Shown piece by piece: positions 25,155 through 34,155 of a stretch of 64,000 bases of DNA; within the stretch, counting starts at the first letter, position 1, and each line of letters begins with the position of its first letter. The stretch is from Candidatus Sysuiplasma superficiale. Lineage in GTDB: Archaea; Thermoplasmatota; Thermoplasmata; Sysuiplasmatales; Sysuiplasmataceae. The position numbers and the translations under genes were made by a program. The stretch is from contig JAGVSJ010000004.1 of assembly GCA_019720975.1 (NCBI GenBank), positions 1-64,000 of the forward strand, in the 5' to 3' direction. The notes below the pieces were generated by a model that was not told the DNA's origin, did no database searches, and saw nothing but the letters and a program-made list of their open reading frames with translations.

Positions 25155-27740
25155 TCATTTTGCGATTACCTTCTCGATTTGCGAGACCGGGCTGACAAAG
25201 GTAAGCACAAATGTCGTTCCACTGCCTGTTCCCTCTGTGGAAGTCTCCTTTATGCTGATGTCGCCGTCGGCACTTCTCATTATTGCCCTGACAAGAGAAA
25301 GCCCGAGACCGGTTCCCTTTGCAGCTGTATTGAAACGATCAAAAATTGCGTCAGGATCGCTGGAGTCTATTCCCGTACCGTTGTCCCTGATTTCAACGCC
25401 CACGAGGCGACGTTCTCCGTTTTCAACAGGATATGATCTCAGTACCAGTTTCACAACGTCGTTCCTGTTATATTTGCAGGAATTTGTGAAGAGGTTGATG
25501 AATACCTGCTCAACCATTTTGGACGCGGTGATCTCTGCCGCACGGGGATCGATATCCGTTTCAAGTTCGATCTTTCTTGGATACATTGATGCCCGGACGT
25601 TTGAGATTGCCGAACTCACTACAGAATAAAGGCTGTAATTTTCCCTGACGGTCTCCCTCTTGTAACTGAGTTTCAACAGTTCCATAACTGTATTTGCAAA
25701 ATTATTGCCCTTCGATAAGCCTGCACTTACGTTTTCGATGAGCCTGATATCCGAATCTGTAATCTGTCTCGTCTGAAATGATCTCTTCTTGAAGAGCTCA
25801 AGATTCAGTGTAATTGACTGGAAAAGGTTCTTTATGTCATGTATCAGCATCTGGGAGCGCAATTCTGTGAGTCTCTCATTTTCTTCAATGCTGCGATACA
25901 ATTCTATATTTTTCAACGACATTGACATGATGTTGGAAAGTATGACAATTATATCGCAGTCGTAACTGTCAAACGAGTTGACGTCAGGTGACTCTATGTC
26001 AAGAACTGCGATGCAACGCCCGTTCATAAGCACCGGAACAGCGAACTCGCTTCTGGCATCTGATATGTTCAAATCAGTGAAAAATGGATCCCTTGAAACG
26101 TCGTTTGCGAGATAGGGTCTTCCCGAGAGTGCCACTGTCCCTATAATTCCTTTCCCCTTTTCCAGATACAGTTCTGTGCTGAGCAGGTGCTGCATCTCCT
26201 CGGGCCAGTCCCAGGAGCGCAGATGCACCCTTTCATCCTTGCCCACCTCCCATATGGAAACATACATGAATCCGAGTTTATCAGTGATTTCTCTGCAGAT
26301 CGAAGTATAGATGGCGCTCTCTTCCTTCACATCTATCAGTTTTCTCACCATTTCTATTACGGCGAGGAGCCGCAGGTTCATGCGCTCACGTCTTTCACTC
26401 TCGAGCATACCTTTCAGCTGTGCCGCCAGGGATGCTGTCACCTTTTCAAGCTTCCGAATCTCATCGTTGAGTGTGATCCTGCTGCCTTCTGTTGAAAAAC
26501 CCATCATCAGGTACACGCTTTCCTCCACCTTGTGTAAACAGAGTGTGCAGTTCTGACCAAAGATTTTGCTGAATTGGGGAACCATACTGTTTACTTTTGA
26601 AAGTGTCACGAAGTCGTTGCCTGATGGAATGAGCGCCCTGACGTCGAATGTTAAGGCCTCCCTGACCGCGGGAGGCGCATGATCTCCGGACGATACACCC
26701 CTAATCTTCCAGTTGATCCCATCATTTGATGTATAGATGAAAACAGTCGCGCTTGCAATATAACTGCCAAGGATTGCAGTTCCCATGTTCATCGCATCTG
26801 TGCTCATCCGTGAAACAGATACCACCGGTGAATTGTACCCCCATGACATCAGCCCTGAAAGCTGACGCTCAAACTGGATGTCATGTTCAGAATCTGCTTT
26901 GAAATCGAGGAGTATTCCCCACAGCGGAAACAATGCGGCCATCCATACAAAAGTGTATGAATAATAGATGGGAGCAGAGCCTGCGTAGTCGGATAAGAGG
27001 GCGATGAGGCTGCTGAGAAGTATAAGCACAGAGAATGCGGAGAGGCCTAAAACGCTCCAGCGTGTTCGCTCGGTCGTGGAAAACCTGGAAAGTACTGCAT
27101 AAAACACAACCAGTGGGATGAGGGAGAATAAAAATACAAAAGAAATGGAGGGGAGCCGGTTGCCGCTAAGAGGTGTTCCGGCTCCTGTCCCAAAAATTAC
27201 CCAGAGTATGGAGAACGATGTCACCAGGACGGTTGTTCCAACAACTATTGCCGACAGAAGGTTTGATGTTTTCCTTTCTATGACTCTCTCCATGAACAGG
27301 CCCGCGTATAAGAGGAGCATTATCGTCAGCAATCTGAGAGACTCAAGGATGAAAAGTGTAGCGGATGCGTTGTATGCGGCAACGCTGTTGAAACGTATCA
27401 TTGTGTAAAGCGATGCGGCCACGAACATTATTGATGCCAGAAGTGCTGACGCGACGAAGAGATCCTGAAGGTACTGGGTTCTTCTGAATCTGTCGTAGTA
27501 GAGGAATAAGGCGGCAAGCGTAAGGATGAAGACGAGTGATGAGCCGAAATAGCCGGAAAGGACGTTGCCTGCTACGGATCCGCTGATGGATGGCAGGATC
27601 CCAATCACAACCGCAAACAGGAGTATCGTAGCCGGGGGGATAAAGCCATGAAGAGGCTGTTTCCAGTAGGCTCTGAGCCTTTCAACCGTATGCTGTAGAC
27701 TCCATCTCTTGGAAACCAACTGTTTCGCCTCAAATCGCAT
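25155..27740 (-). CDS. Membrane sensor histidine kinase with GAF domain
   Basis: A predicted signalling kinase of 861 residues. About eight membrane helices occupy residues 35-285, followed by a linker domain, a GAF domain (about 455-600, with VHLRSWDWPEE and SGRPYLANDVSRDPFF) and a kinase core. The H-box is LIHDIKNLFQS near 633, the N-box NLFTNSCKYN near 750, then IRDNGTGID and GLGLSLVRAIM. All catalytic boxes look intact. I chose ATG 27740 because the box TCTTTAAATA at 27761-27770 lies 26 bases upstream; the open frame reaches 27797. No response regulator is adjacent, so its target is unknown. Confidence 0.88.
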   Translation of the reverse strand: MRFEAKQLVSKRWSLQHTVERLRAYWKQPLHGFIPPATILLFAVVIGILPSISGSVAGNVLSGYFGSSLVFILTLAALFLYYDRFRRTQYLQDLFVASALLASIMFVAASLYTMIRFNSVAAYNASATLFILESLRLLTIMLLLYAGLFMERVIERKTSNLLSAIVVGTTVLVTSFSILWVIFGTGAGTPLSGNRLPSISFVFLFSLIPLVVFYAVLSRFSTTERTRWSVLGLSAFSVLILLSSLIALLSDYAGSAPIYYSYTFVWMAALFPLWGILLDFKADSEHDIQFERQLSGLMSWGYNSPVVSVSRMSTDAMNMGTAILGSYIASATVFIYTSNDGINWKIRGVSSGDHAPPAVREALTFDVRALIPSGNDFVTLSKVNSMVPQFSKIFGQNCTLCLHKVEESVYLMMGFSTEGSRITLNDEIRKLEKVTASLAAQLKGMLESERRERMNLRLLAVIEMVRKLIDVKEESAIYTSICREITDKLGFMYVSIWEVGKDERVHLRSWDWPEEMQHLLSTELYLEKGKGIIGTVALSGRPYLANDVSRDPFFTDLNISDARSEFAVPVLMNGRCIAVLDIESPDVNSFDSYDCDIIVILSNIMSMSLKNIELYRSIEENERLTELRSQMLIHDIKNLFQSITLNLELFKKRSFQTRQITDSDIRLIENVSAGLSKGNNFANTVMELLKLSYKRETVRENYSLYSVVSSAISNVRASMYPRKIELETDIDPRAAEITASKMVEQVFINLFTNSCKYNRNDVVKLVLRSYPVENGERRLVGVEIRDNGTGIDSSDPDAIFDRFNTAAKGTGLGLSLVRAIMRSADGDISIKETSTEGTGSGTTFVLTFVSPVSQIEKVIAK

Positions 27741-27760
27741 CTGACTTTCGGGTTTGTCAG

Positions 27761-27770
27761 TATTTAAAGA
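27761..27770 (-). promoter_or_regulatory. TATA-like box of the histidine kinase gene
   Basis: Reads TCTTTAAATA on the minus strand, centred 26 bases before ATG 27740. It decides the start: the upstream ATG at 27797 would lie before the transcription start. The rest of the interval up to 28107 shows nothing recognisable. Confidence 0.6.
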
Positions 27771-28107
27771 ATGGTTCACAATTTTCAAAGTGCGCAATCC
27801 TCTGCATATGCCGGGCGGGCGGAAAGGGCCATGGAAGGCTGAACCCTGCCAGATTGAACGGCAATTCCGTCAGTTTTGAATGCCGGGGGAACGGAAGCAG
27901 CTGTCGCCTGCAGGGACAATCGTCATGGCACAGCTCTCCATGCGCCTTCCCGCAGCCCCTTCATTCATGCTCCGCTTCCTGCCTTTGTCGCACTTTCCGC
28001 ATTACTGTCGTGTGTTTCCGCGTTGCCTATGTTGATTTTCTCTGGCGTAAGCAGGGCAACTCCCATACGCCCGATATGTGCAGGCGGCCTTCAGACGCGA
28101 AGAAAGA

Positions 28108-29064
28108 ATGATTAATTATTACCAATCTGTCCACCGGTACATGGGAGACTTCGAGCCCGGTGACAAGGACAGTGGAATTGTCTTCAGACAAATCGAGACG
28201 AGTCAAATAAGGGAATCGGCTGACACCGGCAGACTCATATTCTGCGGTGACAACATGGAGCTCATGAAAACACTCAGCCCAGAATCCATTGATCTCATTT
28301 ATGCTGATCCGCCATTCTTTTCCAACAGAAATCATTCGGCCGGCGCTGGCAATGGCGAACCAGGCTCTTTCGGCGATAAGTGGAACGGCGGACTCTCAGA
28401 GTACCTCGAATGGCTTGAGCCAAGATTCGTTGAAATGAAAAGGCTGCTAAGGATGACAGGCTCCATCTACGTGCATCTCGACTGGCACGCGTCGCATTAC
28501 GTAAAAATTCTCCTTGACAGGATCTTTGGATACGGAAATTTCAGAAACGAGATCATATGGTATTACAAAACAGGGGGAACAAGCTCAAGACATTTTGGCA
28601 GAAAACACGATACAATACTGTTCTATACAAAAACCGGGAACTATTTCTTCAGGAAGACAAAGGAGATATCGTACCTGATGCACAGATACGGTTTCAGCAA
28701 CATCGAGATCATGAACGATGGAAAGGGATATTACACGCTGGTCGGAATGAGGGATGTGTGGGATATTCCTGCGCTCAGGGGGAATCAGCCTGAGAGGGTC
28801 AATTACCCTGCCCAGAAGCCTGAAGCGCTGCTCAGAAGAATAATAGATGCATCTTCAAGAGAGGGTGAGACCGTGGCCGATTTCTTCGCAGGGAGCGGAA
28901 CGGCAGCAGTAGTGGCGGAGGAACTGAAGAGAAGATGGATTTTATGTGATGTTTCAAGAACAGCTATAGACCTTATACAGCGTAGGCTCAGCCGTAGGTT
29001 TGCTTCTTTTCGGCGCGATTCACTGCCTCAAATAGACGTCTGTCACAGTGACTCCTGCGAATAG
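28108..29064 (+). CDS. Site-specific DNA methyltransferase (beta class, likely N6-adenine)
   Basis: Amino-group DNA methyltransferase. Motif IV LIYADPPFFSN appears near residue 68, a central variable region with IIWYYKTGG and KHDTILFYTK follows, and the SAM-binding motif DFFAGSGTAA comes near the C-terminus; that order defines the beta class. The DPPF form favours adenine N6, but cytosine N4 cannot be excluded. ATG 28108 (MINYYQSVHRY) is preferred to GTG 28078. No restriction endonuclease gene is adjacent, so it is an orphan by position. A second methyltransferase lies 3 kb away. Confidence 0.88.
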   Translation: MINYYQSVHRYMGDFEPGDKDSGIVFRQIETSQIRESADTGRLIFCGDNMELMKTLSPESIDLIYADPPFFSNRNHSAGAGNGEPGSFGDKWNGGLSEYLEWLEPRFVEMKRLLRMTGSIYVHLDWHASHYVKILLDRIFGYGNFRNEIIWYYKTGGTSSRHFGRKHDTILFYTKTGNYFFRKTKEISYLMHRYGFSNIEIMNDGKGYYTLVGMRDVWDIPALRGNQPERVNYPAQKPEALLRRIIDASSREGETVADFFAGSGTAAVVAEELKRRWILCDVSRTAIDLIQRRLSRRFASFRRDSLPQIDVCHSDSCE

Positions 29065-29620
29065 GCGAAGTAAGATGAGAATTGGAAAAACACACAGATA
29101 GTCTGAACTGCAGTAAACTGAGGATGATTGCATCTAACCGGCAGTGTCATGAATACTGAGTGAGCACAGGGCACCTCGCGTCAAGCATTTCCTACGCCTC
29201 TTCACCGCATGGAGCGAATTGACTCAGCATCCTGTTAGAGCAGCTGCTGTTCAACTCAATAACGCCTGAGCATGACTTTAATGTCGCTGCCCCCGATCGG
29301 GAGGGAATCAATGAGCTTGATTCTCCTCAGCTCATTGTTCATCTTCTCGATGATGTTTGTGCCAGGTATGGACATCCTGACTGCCTCAGGATAGCCGCAA
29401 TCGTTTTCATTTGTCCACAAATATAATGTATCTATAGTTATATCAACATATGAATTTAAATGTAAGTCAACGTAAAATTCACACTCATTTGTCAAGAAGC
29501 CGACTCTTACTCAATATGATGCCCGTATCCTGTATATCCCAGTATTCTCATTCTGCCAATAATGTGTGACAACTGTCTGACTGTCATGAAATGTCAGACA
29601 CCTTTCTCTCACTGCAACAG
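29065..29620 (+). other. Interval between methyltransferase and tRNA-Ile
   Basis: Contains no certain gene. A minus-strand frame of 79 codons (29256-29495, TTG start) has a protein-like composition, for example a Tyr/Asn/Asp-rich start and KMNNELRRIKLIDSLP, but no promoter, ribosome site or family match, so it is left uncalled. An AT-rich patch at 29417-29467 falls inside that frame. A hairpin follows the tRNA 3' end (29574-29600). Confidence 0.5.
29574..29600 (-). terminator. Hairpin downstream of tRNA-Ile
   Basis: An 8-bp perfect inverted repeat, TGTCTGAC (29574-29581) with GTCAGACA (29593-29600), separated by 11 bases. It starts 21 bases beyond the tRNA 3' end in the direction of tRNA transcription. 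Its position suggests a role in 3'-end formation; no strong T-run follows, so this is tentative. Confidence 0.35.
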
Positions 29621-29695
29621 TGGGCCCGAAGAGATTTGGACTCTTGACCTCCCGGTTATCAGCCGGGCGCTCCAGCCAGGCTAAGCTACGGGCCC
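29621..29695 (-). tRNA. tRNA-Ile(GAT)
   Basis: Complete cloverleaf on the minus strand without intron: acceptor GGGCCCG/CGGGCCC, discriminator A at 29621, D arm GCTTAGCCTGGCTGGAGC, anticodon stem CCCGG/CCGGG with loop CTGATAA (anticodon GAT), variable loop AGGTC, and T arm AAGAG-TCCAAAT-CTCTT. CCA is not encoded. The promoter box lies 27 bases upstream of the 5' end and is shared divergently with the HMG-CoA reductase gene. The cognate synthetase, in its fused form, is encoded at 11.6 kb. Confidence 0.97.
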
Positions 29696-29715
29696 TTGGA
29701 AGTGAAAAGGGGGCC

Positions 29716-29729
29716 TTTATTAAAATATT
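29716..29729. promoter_or_regulatory. Shared divergent TATA-like box (tRNA-Ile and HMG-CoA reductase)
   Basis: The 14-base TTTATTAAAATATT is centred at about 29722, 27 bases from the tRNA-Ile 5' end (29695) on one side and 27 from ATG 29749 on the other. A single AT-rich element could therefore drive both strands. Confidence 0.6.
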
Positions 29730-29748
29730 GCCGAATCGGGAATCATCT

Positions 29749-30939
29749 ATGCTTATTATATCCGTTAAACCATCCTGCTCCATAGAGACAATGAAAATTT
29801 CATCTCTCCCGCATGGTAAGACAAGAAAGGATGCAGAGGAACGTAGAAGGATAGTTGAAAATGCAGCCGGCTTTACACCCGAACATCTTTACAGGCATTC
29901 CTTCGAACCTGAGATTGCCTCACACAATATTGAAAATTTCATAGGCGTTACACAGATCCCTCTGGGCATTGCCGGGCCCCTCAAAGTAAGGGGGAAAAAG
30001 GCCAGGGGAAGCTTTTTTGTCCCGCTGGCAACAACCGAAGGGGCTTTGGTTGCCACAATCAACAGAGGATGCAGTGTGATAACTGAGGCAGGAGGAGCTT
30101 ATGCGAGGGTGATGAAGGATGAGATGACCAGGGCGCCAGTATTCAGGACAGAGGGGCTGGAACATGGACTCCGTATATCCAGGTGGATCAACGATAATTT
30201 TCATCTTCTGGCGAAAGAGACTGGAAAGGTGACAAGACACGGAAAAATCATCTCAGCAGTTCCGTATATCTGTGGCAGAACAATGTTCATACGTCTCTCA
30301 TTTGAAACAGGAGATGCAATGGGAATGAATATTGCGACTTTTGCATCACAGAAGATTTGCGAACTCATTGAAAGAGAGACCGGTGCGGTGACAATCTCCG
30401 TATCCGGAAATATGTGTACGGACAAGAAACCGTCTGCTATCAACTACATACTCGGGAGGGGAAAGACAGTGATAGCTGAGGCGACAATTCCTGAAGTGCT
30501 TGTGAAGCAAAGACTCCATTCGTCCCCAGCGGAGATCGCAGAAACCGCGCTCAGGAAGAATCTTATAGGCAGCGCAATGGCGCTTTCCATGGGTTACAAC
30601 TCTCATTTTGCCAACATGGCGGCAGCTCTTTTCATCGCGACCGGTCAGGACGCGGCGCAGGTGGTGGAGGCAAGTATGGGAATCTCGACTGCGGAGACCA
30701 CTGACCGCGGGTTGTATGTTTCCGTCAGGATACCCGCCCTTGAACTGGGCACTGTAGGGGGAGGCACAGCCTTGCCGTCGCAGAGCGAAGCGCTGAAACT
30801 CATGGGTTGCAGCGGTACGGGGAAGTCGGTGAAATTTGCTGAAATTGCAGCCTCAACGATACTGGCAGGAGAGCTTTCCACAATGGCGGCACAGGTAAAG
30901 GGAGAACTTGCGCTGGCGCACATGAAACTGGCAAGATGA
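29749..30939 (+). CDS. hmgA: 3-hydroxy-3-methylglutaryl-CoA reductase
   Basis: NADPH-dependent enzyme that makes mevalonate for archaeal isoprenoid lipids. Class I features are ENFIGVTQIPLGIAGPL, the catalytic glutamate in PLATTEGALVA, DAMGMNI, the catalytic lysine in CTDKKPSAIN, aspartate in GQDAAQ, GTVGGGT and the C-terminal histidine in LALAHMKLAR. The open frame begins upstream at 29620 but runs through the tRNA-Ile gene, so that start is impossible. ATG 29749, leaderless from the shared box, or ATG 29791 are the candidates. gckA overlaps its stop (ATGA), so the two are translated from one message. Confidence 0.95.
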   Translation: MLIISVKPSCSIETMKISSLPHGKTRKDAEERRRIVENAAGFTPEHLYRHSFEPEIASHNIENFIGVTQIPLGIAGPLKVRGKKARGSFFVPLATTEGALVATINRGCSVITEAGGAYARVMKDEMTRAPVFRTEGLEHGLRISRWINDNFHLLAKETGKVTRHGKIISAVPYICGRTMFIRLSFETGDAMGMNIATFASQKICELIERETGAVTISVSGNMCTDKKPSAINYILGRGKTVIAEATIPEVLVKQRLHSSPAEIAETALRKNLIGSAMALSMGYNSHFANMAAALFIATGQDAAQVVEASMGISTAETTDRGLYVSVRIPALELGTVGGGTALPSQSEALKLMGCSGTGKSVKFAEIAASTILAGELSTMAAQVKGELALAHMKLAR

Positions 30940-32249
30940 CGGAAGTTCGCCTTATTAGTAACAGGAGACAACTCCTGCGATCACTGGGACCAGAAACGGC
31001 ATGCGTTGTGGATGCATGTTACAGAAATGCCATTTATTCAGCGAGCCCAGACCGTTGCATTCCTGCATTCCTGCGTTCGCCGGCGGGAAGGACGCTCCTC
31101 AGAAGAATCTCTCTGAAGAGTGAGGACTTCTATTGTTTCGGCGCCGGAAAGGCTTCTGCCGAAATGCTCAAAGCTCTCATAAACGAAGGTCTTGACCCTG
31201 CTGGCGGCATTGTCAGCAGCGTTGGAAGCGGAAAACTGGGAAAGGTCAGGCTGGAAAGATGTCCTCACCCACTTCCGGACGGAGATTCGGTAAAACACAC
31301 GCTTGAAATAATGGATGAATTGTCTTCTCTCCCACGTGATTCAAACATTCTGTTTCTCCTCAGCGGGGGAGCGTCGTCAATGCTTGCACTTCCACTGGAC
31401 TTCATTGAGCTGGAGGAGAAGAGAAGAATCATAGGATTGATGCTTCTGTCGGGAGCGAATATAGGTGACATAAACTGCGTCAGAAGGCACCTGTCAAAGG
31501 TAAAAGGAGGGAATCTGGCCCGCATCTACTATCCGAGGAGAGTGTTTACGCTCGCCATATCCGATGTACCGGGAAACCGGCCTGAGGATATTGGTTCCGG
31601 GCCAACTTGCCCCGATCCCACGACCTCTGCTGACGCCATATCCATCATGAAGAGATATGGAGCGCTTGGATTGATTGGCAGGGACAAGGTCGGGCGTCTC
31701 AATTCTGGAAGATACGAGACGCTCAAACCGGGAGATGAATTACTTTCCACAACCTCCTACAGAATCATTGCAGACAACAGAATTGCCATGCGGGGAGTCA
31801 GCAGGGCGCTTGAATCACTGGGTCTGCAAGCTGTAACGGACAGAAAAACCATAATGAGCAGTTCGCCGAGAGAGATCCGGTCGTTTTTGGGAAGGGCGAG
31901 AAATGCCGCCGGTAAGCACGGCGCATTCGTTGCAGGCGGTGAAGCTGCAGTGGCGGTCAGGGGGGAGGGGTATGGTGGGAGATGCCAGCATTTTGCGCTT
32001 ACAGCTGCTTCAATGCTTGAAGAAGGAGAATTCATAGTGGCTATAGCCACCGATGGCAAGGATGGCAATACATCCAGTGCCGGTGCTGCAACTGGCCCGG
32101 TAGAGCCGGCGGTTGCTATAAAATACCTGAATGAATTCAATTCAGGAATATACTTCGAGAGGGCCGGAACAAACATTGTTGGTCCGGCAACGGGTACAAA
32201 CGTTTCAGACATATACATATACCTGAAAACAGGAGTGCCAAATCACTGA
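30936..32249 (+). CDS. gckA: Glycerate 2-kinase (MOFRL family)
   Basis: Phosphorylates glycerate to 2-phosphoglycerate, the last step feeding the non-phosphorylative Entner-Doudoroff pathway of several archaea into glycolysis. Signatures are YCFGAGKASAEM near residue 65, LLSGGASSML near 143, SDVPGNRPEDIGSGPT and the C-terminal MOFRL-type block IATDGKDGNTSSAGA. The length of 437 is normal. The start ATG overlaps the hmgA stop by four bases. The pairing with HMG-CoA reductase has no obvious metabolic logic. The last seven bases overlap the convergent methyltransferase. Confidence 0.92.
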   Translation: MTEVRLISNRRQLLRSLGPETACVVDACYRNAIYSASPDRCIPAFLRSPAGRTLLRRISLKSEDFYCFGAGKASAEMLKALINEGLDPAGGIVSSVGSGKLGKVRLERCPHPLPDGDSVKHTLEIMDELSSLPRDSNILFLLSGGASSMLALPLDFIELEEKRRIIGLMLLSGANIGDINCVRRHLSKVKGGNLARIYYPRRVFTLAISDVPGNRPEDIGSGPTCPDPTTSADAISIMKRYGALGLIGRDKVGRLNSGRYETLKPGDELLSTTSYRIIADNRIAMRGVSRALESLGLQAVTDRKTIMSSSPREIRSFLGRARNAAGKHGAFVAGGEAAVAVRGEGYGGRCQHFALTAASMLEEGEFIVAIATDGKDGNTSSAGAATGPVEPAVAIKYLNEFNSGIYFERAGTNIVGPATGTNVSDIYIYLKTGVPNH

Positions 32250-33172
32250 GCTGTATCCTGCACAGAACGGTCTTTGCGGAGCAGACTGAGCACGCGATTG
32301 AAGGAATATTCCAGATAATGACTGTCCATGTCAATTCCGGCGAAGGATTTCTGGAGGGACGCGCATGCCAGTGCACTGTTTCCTATCCCGTTGAACGGGT
32401 CGAGAACCAGTTCTGTCTTCTCCAAGCCATGCAGTCTGATGCAGAATTCCGGCAACCTTCTCGGAAATGTGGCCGGATGAGGTCTCTGCCTTGAATTCTG
32501 AATTGTCTCATAGGGGATGTACCACACATTTCCCCTGTCCCGTATGTCGCGCTGATTCCCCTTCCACCTGCGTATGTTGGATTTGTCCTTGAATGGAACA
32601 CCGATCGACTGTTTGTCCAGTTTCACGTCGCCCTTCTTTGTGAAATGAAAAATATACTCGTGCTGGTCATAGAGATACCTGCTGCTGCTCACCGGTTTCA
32701 CATGACCTGTCGTGTCGATTGAGATCAATGTTCCTGACGAATCGAATTTTTCGACTGTAACCGATTTTATCCAGTGGATGGTATTCTGCAGACGGTAATG
32801 TTTTCCGATAGAGAGAGCGATCTCCATCGGAAGAAGCTGATCTCTGGGCCTGCATCCCATATTCAGGAAGAACGAACCGCCGTCGCTGAGAACATCCCTG
32901 AGAGCAAGTGAAACATTCTCCATCCATTCAATGTACCTGCTGCGGGGAAGTGTGTCGCTGTACGACCTGTATTTCGTGCCTATGTTGTAAGGGGGCGAAG
33001 TGACAATCACATCGGCACATCCTCTGTTGAATTTTCCGAGCATGTCCAGCACGTCCCCTCTGTAAAACGAAATGAAAAACTTCCCTAAGTCCAGGCTCCT
33101 GAACGGATGTGCAGAGGCGCAGGGGGAAGTGTCAGGGCGGTTCATGCACATTCTCTCCGATGCGTAAGACAC
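32243..33172 (-). CDS. Site-specific DNA methyltransferase (beta class, TSPPY type)
   Basis: A second amino-group DNA methyltransferase. Motif IV DVIVTSPPYNIGTKY lies near residue 55 and the SAM-binding motif LDPFNGIGNSALAC near 255, again the beta-class order. SPPY is common among N4-cytosine and some N6-adenine enzymes, so the product is undecided. The start at 33172 is uncertain; ATG codons at residues 8 and 10 could serve. There is no adjacent nuclease. It shares little sequence with the methyltransferase at 28.1 kb beyond motifs, so it is not a recent duplicate. Confidence 0.87.
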   Translation of the reverse strand: MSYASERMCMNRPDTSPCASAHPFRSLDLGKFFISFYRGDVLDMLGKFNRGCADVIVTSPPYNIGTKYRSYSDTLPRSRYIEWMENVSLALRDVLSDGGSFFLNMGCRPRDQLLPMEIALSIGKHYRLQNTIHWIKSVTVEKFDSSGTLISIDTTGHVKPVSSSRYLYDQHEYIFHFTKKGDVKLDKQSIGVPFKDKSNIRRWKGNQRDIRDRGNVWYIPYETIQNSRQRPHPATFPRRLPEFCIRLHGLEKTELVLDPFNGIGNSALACASLQKSFAGIDMDSHYLEYSFNRVLSLLRKDRSVQDTAQ

Positions 33173-33220
33173 GGCAAATGTCCGGGACAGGCATTCCTGC
33201 AGAACAGGCAGAGTCTGGCA

Positions 33221-34033
33221 TCAGCTGTTCAGTTCCTCCTCGAATCGCATCGCCACGCTCCTTGACGCCTCCGTCGCAGCCTCAACAGCATTCATGATAG
33301 CTGTCCTGACTGCGCCCTTTTCGAGCTCGTAAATACCTGCTATTGTTGTGCCTGCAGGTGTTGTTACGGTGTCACGAAGTTCGGCAGGGTGCATCGGATG
33401 GGAGCTAAGCATATTTGCGGTGCCTGTCAGCGTTTTGGTCACAAGCCTGAAAGAAATATCCCTCGGGAGGCCGACCTTGAGTCCCGCACTTATCATCGCA
33501 TCGATGATTATTGCTATGTATGCGGGACCGCTGCCGGAAAGTGCCGTGACTGCATCCATTTGGGATTCCTTTACCCGAACAGTCTCGCCAAACGTGGACA
33601 GTATCTCCTTTACAGATGAGATATCATTCTGAGTCATTTCCTCCTCCGCACAGAAGGCTGTTATTGATTCACCAATCGATGCAGCAATGTTTGGCATTGC
33701 CCTGACAATCTTTGCATTCGGAAGAAAGCGCTTCAGTTTTGATATGCTGACGGCCGCCATGACGGATATGACAAGCTTGCCTGTGGTGTGTGGCTCAATC
33801 TGTTTCAGAAGCTTCCTCGCATCCCCTGCCTTTACAGCGATTATGATCACTTCAGATCTCTCCGCCGCCTCATCGTTTCTGTCGCTTACAGTAATGATTG
33901 CGTTATCGAAGCTTACAGTTGAAATGTTCCTCTTCGTCACAATTACAGAGTCTGCTGCCGGTGATGATGCCAGGCATCTCGCTATTGCTTCACCTATCTT
34001 TCCTGCGCCCAGAACGGCGACCTTCCTGCCCAT
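33221..34033 (-). CDS. proC: Pyrroline-5-carboxylate reductase
   Basis: Final enzyme of proline synthesis, reducing pyrroline-5-carboxylate with NAD(P)H. The N-terminal Rossmann motif is VAVLGAGKIGEAIARCL. The C-terminal signature includes AVTALSGSGPAYIAI, PRDISFRLVTKTLTGTANML and LRDTVTTPAGTTIAGI. It has 270 residues. It is followed downstream, 48 bases away, by the second methyltransferase on the same strand. No proA or proB is visible nearby. Confidence 0.95.
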   Translation of the reverse strand: MGRKVAVLGAGKIGEAIARCLASSPAADSVIVTKRNISTVSFDNAIITVSDRNDEAAERSEVIIIAVKAGDARKLLKQIEPHTTGKLVISVMAAVSISKLKRFLPNAKIVRAMPNIAASIGESITAFCAEEEMTQNDISSVKEILSTFGETVRVKESQMDAVTALSGSGPAYIAIIIDAMISAGLKVGLPRDISFRLVTKTLTGTANMLSSHPMHPAELRDTVTTPAGTTIAGIYELEKGAVRTAIMNAVEAATEASRSVAMRFEEELNS

Positions 34034-34155
34034 TTATATCATCGGGCCAGAATCGCTACCACAATTTCAATGTAATGCAGTCAGCCACGCCTGCAGGGGG
34101 CGGCGCATCCGTCTCGCTTTAGTTTAAAATAGGACAAAGGTCTGATGGTCAGCTG

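Noticed and set aside
29256-29495. 79-codon minus-strand frame near tRNA-Ile
   Set aside because: Plausible composition, but TTG start without promoter or ribosome site and no family; mentioned only inside the interval entry.
29620-29748. Upstream extension of the HMG-CoA reductase frame
   Set aside because: It runs through the complete tRNA-Ile gene on the other strand and ahead of the promoter; the N-terminal residues are not typical of the enzyme.
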